NCBI GenBank assembly: GCA_025455505.1
Contig: JALOMK010000091.1
Span: 1 to 8,066 of the forward strand
Length of the DNA stretch: 8,066 nt
Source: Bacteroidales bacterium
Lineage (GTDB): Bacteria; Bacteroidota; Bacteroidia; Bacteroidales; VadinHA17
Reading direction: 5' to 3'
Shown here: in pieces, positions 1-6,909 of the stretch
How positions within the stretch are numbered: position 1 is the first letter of the stretch
Layout of the letters: each line of letters begins with the position of its first letter
The notes under the pieces: generated by a model
The model's database searches: none
Told to the model about the DNA's origin: nothing
Seen by the model: only the letters and a program-made list of their open reading frames with translations
Program-made: the position numbers and the translations under genes

Positions 1-1
1 A

Positions 2-1153
2 TTCAGAAGTATCGATTTAATGAAATTCAGAAGTGATGTTAAGGAAGAGTTCAATTTTGACTTTTATCCCTATCTCGATAAGTGGTTCAACGGCAGAGAA
101 CAACCGGGATTTCTCTTTTCGGGTCTTAAGGTAAATGAGGTAGTTGTAAATGAAAGATCGAGGTACCAGGTATCTTTTACTGCTTTAAATCCTGAAGAAG
201 TGCCGGGTGTATTCAATATTTCGTTCAGAGGCGAGGGTCCCGGTATGCAGGGAAGACCTGGTGCAAGAGGATTTTCACCGGAAGGACCTGGTTCAGGGCT
301 TGCATTTATGCAGGGCAGGGGAATGGATGTGTCGGATGTATCAAAAATAGTCCTGCTCGCACCGCGTGAATCGAAAAGAGTCGGTATTGTACTCGATGGC
401 CAGCCCAGGGCAATGATCCTCAACACCCTCTTTACAAGAAATATACCCGGTGAGATCACCCTTCCGATAAATGATATTGCAAAGACAAGAGGCCTGCAGA
501 AGGAATTCACAGGTGAGGAAACACTCGCCGCGGCTCCCACTCTTACAGATCCTTCGGAGATAATAGTCGACAACGAAGACCCCGGCTTCATAAACGGACA
601 GCAGATAATGCTCAGCCCCCTGAAAAAGTTATTCAGGATAAACCGCAGAAGCGGCCAGACCTACGAGACTATCAGGATGTGGAATATTCCTGAATACTGG
701 CAGCCGGTCGTCCAGAACAATTACTACGGGAAATATGTAAGGTCGTCGGTTTATACAAGGGGAGGAACAGGGGACCGTTCTGTGCTCTGGAAAACTGCAA
801 TATCCCGGCCCGGATACTATGACATTTATTGCTACGTGGGCAAGGCAATAAACAGGATGGCTGTAAGGGCCGGTGCCAGGGGCGGAGGCCCGGGGGGCCA
901 GGGCGCTGAAGGCCCGGGGGCAGGCGACTTTTTGGCGGCACAGCAGGAAGACCAGTTCAAGGAAATGCATTACAAGATATACCACGACGAAGGAGTTGAG
1001 GAGATCACCCTCGACTATGAGAATGCAGAGGGAGGATGGAACATGCTGGGAAGGTATTACCTCTCGCCCGACAGCGCAAAAGTCGAACTTACAAACCAGA
1101 CCACAGGGCGGCTCGTCATAGGCGATGCCATCAGATGGGTATGGCAGAACTGA
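2..1153 (+). CDS. C-terminal part of a large protein ending in a golvesin/Xly CBD-like domain (5' end outside window)
   Basis: The reading frame is open from base 2 with no start that looks genuine. The ATG at 20 lies inside continuous coding sequence, so this is best read as the 3' end of a longer gene; 383 residues are visible. Residues ~20-160 look like a beta-sandwich region (YPYLDKWFN, then PGFLFSGLKVNEVVV and YQVSFTALNPEEVPGVFNISF). They resemble the region that follows M1-peptidase-like domains in Bacteroidota ABC-permease/M1 fusion proteins, but that link is a memory-based inference. Residues ~240-383 match the golvesin/xanthan-lyase CBD-like pattern: YYGKYVRSSVYTRGG, then RPGYYDIYCYV, YKIYHDEGVEEITLDYE, WNMLGRYYL and a terminal GDAIRWVW. 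This domain is thought to bind carbohydrate or aid envelope attachment. Two Gly/Pro/Arg-rich stretches interrupt the beta regions. The stop lies 19 bases before the next gene, so co-transcription is likely. Coding status is secure; the domain call is moderate and the full-length identity unknown. Confidence 0.72.
   Translation, partial: FRSIDLMKFRSDVKEEFNFDFYPYLDKWFNGREQPGFLFSGLKVNEVVVNERSRYQVSFTALNPEEVPGVFNISFRGEGPGMQGRPGARGFSPEGPGSGLAFMQGRGMDVSDVSKIVLLAPRESKRVGIVLDGQPRAMILNTLFTRNIPGEITLPINDIAKTRGLQKEFTGEETLAAAPTLTDPSEIIVDNEDPGFINGQQIMLSPLKKLFRINRRSGQTYETIRMWNIPEYWQPVVQNNYYGKYVRSSVYTRGGTGDRSVLWKTAISRPGYYDIYCYVGKAINRMAVRAGARGGGPGGQGAEGPGAGDFLAAQQEDQFKEMHYKIYHDEGVEEITLDYENAEGGWNMLGRYYLSPDSAKVELTNQTTGRLVIGDAIRWVWQN
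230..325 (+). other. Gly/Pro/Arg-rich low-complexity insert in the first gene
   Basis: About 32 codons read as a glycine- and proline-rich stretch with repeated short units such as GPGMQGRPGARG, EGPGSG and MQGRGM. It sits directly after the beta-strand-like VFNISFR and before VSKIVLLAPRESKR, so it looks like an extended loop between two strands. It remains in frame and carries no stop. The composition is collagen-like locally, but the Gly spacing is not strictly every third residue. Confidence 0.75.
866..931 (+). other. Gly/Pro-rich, very GC-rich insert within the golvesin-like domain
   Basis: About 22 codons encode a Gly/Pro/Ala-rich stretch (ARGGGPGGQGAEGPGAGDF) between the strand-like YDIYCYVGKAINRMAVRA and the segment leading to HYKIYHDEG. 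The DNA is far richer in G and C than its surroundings. It contains the 10-mer GGCCCGGGGG twice, at 887-896 and 911-920, exactly 24 bases (8 codons) apart. It is in frame and probably a surface loop. A repeat-driven expansion is plausible. Confidence 0.75.
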
Positions 1154-1172
1154 GCACTTTGAATTTTTAAAA

Positions 1173-2660
1173 ATGAAAACAATATCTGCATTCATGAAGA
1201 CCAGAATATTATTGATTCTCTTAATCCTGTGGACAGCCTTTGATGCATTTGCCCAGCAGGGAATGACACTGGAACAGGCACTCGACGTCGCGGAGATCAA
1301 CAGCCCCGATATGAAGATCACACGCCTGAACCTCGTGAGGAGCGAGGAAAACCTTAATGCCCAGAGAGCGACCCTCAAATCGAATTTCTCACTTACGCTG
1401 AACCCTTTAAGCTATACGCAGAACAGGGAATTCAACGAGCTGATATCAGACTGGTATTCGAGGACGACAACCGAAAGCTACGGGAACTTCACAATATCGC
1501 AGCCAATAATCTGGACCGACGCCCGAATCTCGCTGTCGAACAGGTTCGGATACTTTGACTCCTACAGCGAATACACAAACACAACAAGCAAGGGTTTCAG
1601 CAATAACCTGTCGCTCAACCTCGACCAGCCGCTGTTCACATATAACCGGACAAAGCTCAACCTCAAGGAACTGGAGCTGGCGCTCGAAAACTCGAAGCTG
1701 AATTATGCAATACAGCTTCTTGCTCTCGAAAGAACAGTTTCACAGGCCTTCTATTATGTCTACCAGCAGCAGCAGAGCCTCGACATAGCCAGCCAGGCAT
1801 ACGAAAACATGAAGAAAAGCTATGATATAATAAGCACAAAGGTCGATGCAGGAATTTCGAGAAAGGAGGAACTCTTCCAGGCCGAACTCAACCTCGCAAC
1901 AACAAAATCCGATTATGAAAACAAGCAGGTTGCCCTCGAAAATGCAAAGGACGACTTCAAGCTTCTCATTGGGATGAGCCTTTTCGACGAGATTGTCGTG
2001 CTTCCGAATATTGCAGTTGACACTATCAGCGTCGATATCTCTTTTGCAATAGACCAGGGCCTTGCCAACAGGATGGAACTGAGGCAGCGCGAGATAAATA
2101 TCGAATCGTCACAGTTCGACCTCATCCAGACAAAGGCACTCAATGAATTCAGGGGCAACCTGGGACTTTCATTCGGCCTCTTCGGCGATAACGAAAATGT
2201 TGCCGATGTATATGCCAACCCCACGAACAATGAAGCTGTCTCTCTGTCTCTTACAATCCCTCTATGGGACTGGGGTGAGAGAAAGTCGAGGATAAAGGCA
2301 ACGGAGGCATCGATAGAAAGCGCCAATATCAGCCTTGAAGATGAACAGAATAACATAATAATCGGAATCAGAAAAGTATACAGGAACCTGCTTAACCTGA
2401 GGAACCAGATAGCCATTGCCAGGCAGTCGATCACGAACGCCCAGCTCACATATGACCTGAATCTTGAAAAATATAAGAACGGCGACCTTACAGGCATGGA
2501 CCTCAACATATACCAGAACCAGCTCTCGGAACAGCAGCTGTCTCTTACAAACTCACTGATTTCCTACAAGCTCGAACTGCTGAATCTTAAGATCCAGACG
2601 CTCTATGATTTCGAAAAGAAAGAAGCCGTAAGCCCTGTAACATCCCTTGAAGAAAAATAA
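1173..2660 (+). CDS. TolC-family outer-membrane efflux protein
   Basis: This is the outer-membrane exit duct of a tripartite efflux or secretion system, acting as a trimer that spans the outer membrane and extends into the periplasm. It is 495 residues from the ATG at 1173, the usual size for the family. The N-terminus is a clear signal peptide: basic MKTR, hydrophobic ILLILLILW, then AFA before QQGMTLEQALDVAE. MTLEQAL at the mature N-terminus is typical of OEP proteins. Two OEP repeats follow. Each has long alpha-helical stretches rich in Leu, Glu, Asn and Gln, and amphipathic beta segments (SLNLDQPLFTYNR; LSLTIPLWDWGERKSRIKA near residue 363). The late segment YKNGDLTGMDLNIYQNQL and the LLNLKIQTLYDFE ending are family-typical. 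A start at 1125 would overlap the previous gene and bury the signal peptide. The ATG at 1194 (488 residues) is a good alternative. No Shine-Dalgarno is visible. It is followed after 12 bases by the adaptor gene. Confidence 0.93.
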   Translation: MKTISAFMKTRILLILLILWTAFDAFAQQGMTLEQALDVAEINSPDMKITRLNLVRSEENLNAQRATLKSNFSLTLNPLSYTQNREFNELISDWYSRTTTESYGNFTISQPIIWTDARISLSNRFGYFDSYSEYTNTTSKGFSNNLSLNLDQPLFTYNRTKLNLKELELALENSKLNYAIQLLALERTVSQAFYYVYQQQQSLDIASQAYENMKKSYDIISTKVDAGISRKEELFQAELNLATTKSDYENKQVALENAKDDFKLLIGMSLFDEIVVLPNIAVDTISVDISFAIDQGLANRMELRQREINIESSQFDLIQTKALNEFRGNLGLSFGLFGDNENVADVYANPTNNEAVSLSLTIPLWDWGERKSRIKATEASIESANISLEDEQNNIIIGIRKVYRNLLNLRNQIAIARQSITNAQLTYDLNLEKYKNGDLTGMDLNIYQNQLSEQQLSLTNSLISYKLELLNLKIQTLYDFEKKEAVSPVTSLEEK

Positions 2661-2672
2661 ACAACCAATTAT

Positions 2673-3725
2673 ATGAAAAAATATTTTCTTGCAGTTGCAA
2701 TTGCACTCACAGCCATCACAGGCTGCCGTAACCAGGATCAGAACCTGACAGCCGATGTTGAGATCCCGGTCTCAGTTGAAGACATCCGTCTTAAATCAAT
2801 AGAAGAATTCATCAACACCACCGGGACAGCTTTTCCTAAGGGAGACATTGAGGTAAAATCGAAGGTAACTGCATCCTATTTTCTCGAAAAGAATCCACAG
2901 ACAGGAAGAAACTGGCAACTAGGCGACAGGGTCAAAGCAGGAAGCCTGATTGCCAGGCTCGAAGACAAGGAGTATGTAATAAACATTTCGCTCGAAGCCA
3001 AAAAGCTAAACCTTGAGCTGACCGAAAGCGAATTCAAGAAACAAACTTCACTTTATGAAAAAGGCGGGGTAACGCTTAAGGAGCTCAAGACTGCCGGCCT
3101 GAACTTCGAAAATGCAAGGATCGCTGTTGAAACTGCTGAGCTGCAGCTCGAAAAAACAAAAGTAACAGCTCCAATCGACGGTGTTATTGTGGACCTCCCC
3201 TACTACACACAGGGCACCCAGGTGGAAACAGGCAAGACAATTGTAAAGATCATGGATTACCAGAACATGTACATGGATGTTCAGCTGCCTGAGAAATACA
3301 TTGCCGAGATAAAACCCGGACAGCTTGCAAAACTTACAAACTATACAATCCCTGAAGACACGATCAGAGGGAACATCTCCCAGCTGTCACCTGCAATCGA
3401 TGCCAGCACCCGCACCTTCAAGGGTACTATTACAATAAACAATTCCGATTACCTTCTCCGCCCCGGAATGTTTGTCAAAGCCGATATTGTGACAAACAGG
3501 AAAGATTCGGTTATCGTAATTCCAAAAAGCATAATCCTTTCACGCCAGAGGGGAAAAACAGTATTTGTCGTCGACAGGGGGGTCGCCGCAGAAAGGATAA
3601 TCGAAACGGGTCTTGAGAACCTGACTGATATTGAAGTGATCCGCGGACTTGCTAAAAATGACCGGGTTGTGACAAGCGGCTTTGAAACCCTCAGCAACAG
3701 GTCGAAAGTTAAAATAATCAAGTAA
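2673..3725 (+). CDS. RND efflux periplasmic adaptor (membrane fusion protein), predicted lipoprotein
   Basis: This 350-residue protein is the periplasmic adaptor linking the RND permease to the TolC-type channel. The N-terminus MKKYFLAVAIALTAITGC is a lipoprotein signal peptide with lipobox ITGC, so Cys18 should be lipidated and anchor the protein to a membrane face. A biotinyl/lipoyl half-motif LGDRVKAGSLIARLED lies at about residues 83-98. An alpha-helical hairpin follows (about 101-160, with ELTESEFKKQTSLYEKGG at its turn), and the second half-motif KVTAPIDGVIVDLP begins near residue 163. The beta-barrel segment VQLPEKYIAEIKPGQLAKL comes next, then LSPAIDASTRTFKGTITI and LLRPGMFVKADIV, all typical of the HlyD/AcrA family. 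The C-terminal membrane-proximal domain has VIPKSIILSRQRGKTVFVV and ends GFETLSNRSKVKIIK. The segment between residues 70 and 84 is longer than in many adaptors. It lies 5 bases upstream of the first permease gene, so the two are almost certainly co-translated from one mRNA. Confidence 0.95.
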   Translation: MKKYFLAVAIALTAITGCRNQDQNLTADVEIPVSVEDIRLKSIEEFINTTGTAFPKGDIEVKSKVTASYFLEKNPQTGRNWQLGDRVKAGSLIARLEDKEYVINISLEAKKLNLELTESEFKKQTSLYEKGGVTLKELKTAGLNFENARIAVETAELQLEKTKVTAPIDGVIVDLPYYTQGTQVETGKTIVKIMDYQNMYMDVQLPEKYIAEIKPGQLAKLTNYTIPEDTIRGNISQLSPAIDASTRTFKGTITINNSDYLLRPGMFVKADIVTNRKDSVIVIPKSIILSRQRGKTVFVVDRGVAAERIIETGLENLTDIEVIRGLAKNDRVVTSGFETLSNRSKVKIIK

Positions 3726-3730
3726 CTGAC

Positions 3731-6700
3731 ATGAACAGTATTGCCCGTTTTGCGGTAAACAACCCGGTCACCGTGCTGATGCTGGTGCTGGGCATTGTGC
3801 TGCTCGGTTTCATCTCGTTCGGCAAACTTGGCACCGACCTCTTTCCCGACCTGAATACCCCGAAAATATATATAGAGATAAAGGCAGGGGAAAAACCGCC
3901 CGAAGAGATTGAAAAGAACTATGTTGACCAGATTGAGTCGCTTTCCATGCGCCAGAGCGATGTGGTTCAGGTTTCATCAGTTTCAAGGGTCGGCTCGGCA
4001 ATAGTCACCGTGGAATATGACTGGAACAAGGACATGGATGAAGCCTTCCTTGACCTCCAGAAAGAAATGAACTCCTTCAGCCAGAACTCCGATCTCGATG
4101 ATTTTACAATATCGCAGTATGACCCTAATGCATCTCCGGTGATGACAGTGGCGCTCAAGCGGCCGGGTACTGAAAACATGGAGGACCTCCGCAAAGTCGC
4201 TGAGAACTATATAAGGAACGAACTTGTGAGGATAGAAGGTGTTGCCGATGTTAAGCTGACGGGAATCGAGGAAAGCGAGGTTGTGATCGAAACCAACAAA
4301 TACGTCCTTGAATCTTTCGGGCTTACCTCCGACGGAATAGCAGCACAGATAGCCAATTACAACAGGAACGTATCAGGCGGTTCGCTCGTCGACATGGGTT
4401 TAAAATATGTTATAAAGGGTGTCAGCCTCCTGGAGAATATTGAAGACCTGAAAAACATAATCGTGGGTTTCAGGCAGCAGGGCAGCGATGATGCGTCTTC
4501 CGCAGCATCAGCTGCCGGTGGAACAACTGCGGCCTCAGCAGCAGGCGCTTCAGCTTCAGAAAGGGTTCCCGTATACCTCAGGGACATCGCAACTGTCGGC
4601 TTCGCGAACAAGGACCCGGAGAACATAGTGACACTGAACGGGGAGAGATGCATAGGACTGCTCATTTACAAGGAACCTGAATACAACACTGTGGATGCTG
4701 TGAAAAGCCTTGAAACTGCCGTCAGCGAACTCGAAAAATCCCTTCCCGGTTACCAGTTCATAAAAGTCCAGGACCAGGGTGCTTTCATCGACAATGCAAT
4801 AGGAGAAGTAAAGAACACCCTTATAATGGGGATAATACTGGCGGTGATTATACTTTATGTCTTCCTCAGGCGTATCGGGACCACCCTTGTCATAAGCATC
4901 GCAATACCCGTCTCGATAATAGCCACCTTCAATTTGATGTACTTCAACGACCTTACCCTCAACATAATGACTCTCGGGGGCCTTGCCCTGGGTGCCGGCA
5001 TGCTTGTTGACAATGCAATTGTGGTCCTTGAAAACATTACCAGGCTGCGCGAAGGAGGCATGCCCCTGAAAGAGGCTGTCATACAGGGTACCGGTGAAGT
5101 TGGCGGAGCCATTACAGCATCCACGGTAACTACAATAGTTGTATTTCTTCCGATAGTATACCTTCACGGGGCATCAGGGGAGATGTTCCGCGACCAGGCA
5201 TGGACAGTGGCCTTTTCGCTGCTGGCTTCACTTGTGATTGCAATGCTTGTCATCCCGATGCTTGTGTCAACGCTCTTCACAGGGAAAAAACAAAACAGGA
5301 AGATCACTCATTCAGTGAGCCTCCGGTGGTATGAGCCTGTAATCAGGTCAGTTGTGGAAAGGCGGGGACTGGTTATTTTCCTGGCTGCACTGCTTCTTGC
5401 CGGTGCCGTTCTGGCAATCCCGATGCTGGGAAGTGAATTCATGCCAAAATCAGAATCTGCCGAGTTCACATTAAACCTTACACTTCCGGAGGGGACAAGC
5501 CTTGAAAGGACAAGAAGTACTGCAGAAAAAACCGAAGACATTGTCAGGGGCCTTCTCGGGGAGAAGATTGACATGATCTACAGCATGTCTGGTTCCGATA
5601 ATAACAGCACAGTTGACCAGGGCGGAGCAATCAGGGGCGAGAATACCGCCCAGCTCCGCATTCTCCTGAAAAAGGAGTTTGCCACCATCACGGAGGAAGC
5701 CATTTCCCTGATCGGGACCTACCTTAAAACTATCCCCGATATTGATCTGAACTTCTCAAGGGAAGAGACCTCACTGCAGTCGACCCTGGGGAATTCAGGC
5801 GCCCCCTTCGCCCTCGAAATATCAGGCGAAGACTATGCAGAGCTCGAAAAGCTTGTCAATGAGGCAAAAGCAATTCTTTCAGAGAATAAAGACCTTTATA
5901 ATATATCAACCTCTCTCGACGAAGGCACTCCTGAAGTCGAAGTTGCAATCGACAGGTTCAAGTCGAGTTACTATAATGTCACATCCGAAAGTGTTATCAG
6001 CCAGGTGAAGAGTTATCTCACCGGATCATCAGCCGGAAGCTTTGAAAAGGACGGTGAGATGAAGGATATTACAATAAAGCTGGGCGATATATCTCTGGGC
6101 CAGCTCCGCGACCTGATGATAAGCGCCGGAAGCGTAAAGGTGCCGCTGAGCGAGCTTGCGGCAGTCAGGACTCTTGTGAGCCCGAGGGAAATAACAAGGA
6201 GGAACCAGGCCAGGACCTCTTATGTATATGCAATGGTAGGAAGCGATGCCGCCTTCGACAAGGTAATAAGGAATTCACAGGAAGCCCTTAAGGCTGTAAC
6301 CCTGCCTGTCGACTACAAGATGGAATTCACGGGGGAGGAGCTCAGGAGAAAGGAATCGATGTCGAACCTCTCATTTGCGCTGATACTTTCCCTTGTACTT
6401 GTATTTATGGTACTCGCTGCACAGTTTGAGTCAGTGATCCAGCCGTTTATTATAATGCTCACGATACCCTTTGCAGGCGTTGGAACTGTGATCACTTTCC
6501 TGATAACAGGCGAGACACTCAACATGATGGCATATATAGGAATAATAATGCTCGGCGGTATAGCTGTGAATAATGCCATCCTTCTCATCGACAGGATAAA
6601 CCAGCTCAGGGAGGAAGGTATAGACAAAAAGGAAGCAATTATAAGGGCAGGTATGCAGAGGATACGACCAATACTCATGACAAGCCTCACAACAATACTG

Positions 6701-6883
6701 GCCCTGCTGCCGCTAACACTTGGCATTGGCGAAAGCGCTTCACTCCGCGCTCCTATGGCCCTGGCTGTTGTGGGAGGCCTGGTGTCGTCATCTGTGCTTA
6801 CACTTGTGGTAATACCATGCGTTTACTGGGTATTCGACAGTTTCTCAGCATGGCTGAGAGGAAATCCTAAAGCAGATGCTTAG
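3731..6883 (+). CDS. RND family efflux permease (first of two)
   Basis: This complete 1050-residue inner-membrane proton/drug antiporter has the normal length and duplicated layout of the RND family. TM1 is near residues 10-29, followed by the first periplasmic porter region (FGKLGTDLFPDLNTPKIYI onward). TM2-TM6 lie near 364-379, 387-407, 412-434, 455-478 and 496-517, and TM7 near 546-567. The second porter region follows, and TM8-TM12 run from about residue 880. The TM4 signature is GAGMLVDNAIVVLENI with Asp427-Asn428, where AcrB has two Asp. TM10 reads GGIAVNNAILLIDRIN with Asn947-Asn948 and lacks the AcrB-type Lys. This is the pattern of SwrC/YerP-like and many Bacteroidota pumps and is not a defect. 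A Ser/Ala-rich insert occupies residues ~251-276 in the first porter half. The start ATG is 5 bases after the adaptor stop, and MNSIARFAVNNPVTVLML is a standard RND N-terminus. Substrate is unknown; drug, bile-salt, lipid or metabolite export are all possible. Confidence 0.95.
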   Translation: MNSIARFAVNNPVTVLMLVLGIVLLGFISFGKLGTDLFPDLNTPKIYIEIKAGEKPPEEIEKNYVDQIESLSMRQSDVVQVSSVSRVGSAIVTVEYDWNKDMDEAFLDLQKEMNSFSQNSDLDDFTISQYDPNASPVMTVALKRPGTENMEDLRKVAENYIRNELVRIEGVADVKLTGIEESEVVIETNKYVLESFGLTSDGIAAQIANYNRNVSGGSLVDMGLKYVIKGVSLLENIEDLKNIIVGFRQQGSDDASSAASAAGGTTAASAAGASASERVPVYLRDIATVGFANKDPENIVTLNGERCIGLLIYKEPEYNTVDAVKSLETAVSELEKSLPGYQFIKVQDQGAFIDNAIGEVKNTLIMGIILAVIILYVFLRRIGTTLVISIAIPVSIIATFNLMYFNDLTLNIMTLGGLALGAGMLVDNAIVVLENITRLREGGMPLKEAVIQGTGEVGGAITASTVTTIVVFLPIVYLHGASGEMFRDQAWTVAFSLLASLVIAMLVIPMLVSTLFTGKKQNRKITHSVSLRWYEPVIRSVVERRGLVIFLAALLLAGAVLAIPMLGSEFMPKSESAEFTLNLTLPEGTSLERTRSTAEKTEDIVRGLLGEKIDMIYSMSGSDNNSTVDQGGAIRGENTAQLRILLKKEFATITEEAISLIGTYLKTIPDIDLNFSREETSLQSTLGNSGAPFALEISGEDYAELEKLVNEAKAILSENKDLYNISTSLDEGTPEVEVAIDRFKSSYYNVTSESVISQVKSYLTGSSAGSFEKDGEMKDITIKLGDISLGQLRDLMISAGSVKVPLSELAAVRTLVSPREITRRNQARTSYVYAMVGSDAAFDKVIRNSQEALKAVTLPVDYKMEFTGEELRRKESMSNLSFALILSLVLVFMVLAAQFESVIQPFIIMLTIPFAGVGTVITFLITGETLNMMAYIGIIMLGGIAVNNAILLIDRINQLREEGIDKKEAIIRAGMQRIRPILMTSLTTILALLPLTLGIGESASLRAPMALAVVGGLVSSSVLTLVVIPCVYWVFDSFSAWLRGNPKADA
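4481..4561 (+). other. Ser/Ala-rich low-complexity insert in the first permease
   Basis: About 27 codons (residues 251-277) read as Gly, Ser, Asp and then mostly Ala and Ser with a few Gly and Thr (for example DDASSAASAAGG, then AASAAGASASE). The insert lies between IIVGFRQQ and VPVYLRDIATV. In the second permease the same junction reads LIVKSEGPILLRDIAV with no insert, so it extends a loop or hairpin in the porter domain. The Ala and Ser codons are mixed (gcg, gca, gct, gcc; tct, tcc, tca), so it is not a pure short-tandem DNA repeat. Confidence 0.8.
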
Positions 6884-6909
6884 CAACAAAGCACTTAGAT
6901 AAACTGAAA

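Noticed and set aside
20..22. ATG as the true start of the first gene
   Set aside because: The frame is open upstream to base 2 and the N-terminus would lack a signal peptide or membrane segment. The protein appears to start mid-domain, so the gene most likely begins outside the window.
1..34. Direct repeat ATTCAGAAGT at 1-10 and 25-34
   Set aside because: It is a single 10-base repeat 24 bases apart within coding sequence, encoding Phe-Arg-Ser twice. With no third copy and the window edge so near, it could be chance.
873..1121. Open + frame of 82 codons inside the first gene
   Set aside because: It is an alternative frame of the golvesin-like domain, opened by the GC-rich Gly/Pro patch. 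It shows no motif or start context.
1154..1172. Possible promoter or terminator between the first gene and the TolC-type gene
   Set aside because: The 19-base gap has TTTG and an A/T tract, but there is no paired Bacteroidota -33/-7 element (TTTG with TAnnTTTG) and no hairpin.
629..1378. Open frame of 249 codons on the minus strand
   Set aside because: It lies antisense to the golvesin-domain gene and the start of the TolC-type gene and spans their junction. The protein shows no recognisable domain, while the + strand frames have clear family motifs.
1913..2509. Open frame of 198 codons on the minus strand
   Set aside because: It is fully antisense to the TolC-type gene, with a Ser/Phe/Ile-rich product typical of a reverse-complement shadow.
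4556..5167. Open frame of 203 codons on the minus strand
   Set aside because: It is fully antisense to the first RND permease, including its TM2-TM5 region. Its composition follows from the codons of the sense gene, and no independent motif is seen.
6884..6909. Possible regulatory element between the two permeases
   Set aside because: The 26 bases are A-rich with no inverted repeat or promoter pair. They look like an ordinary intra-operon spacer.
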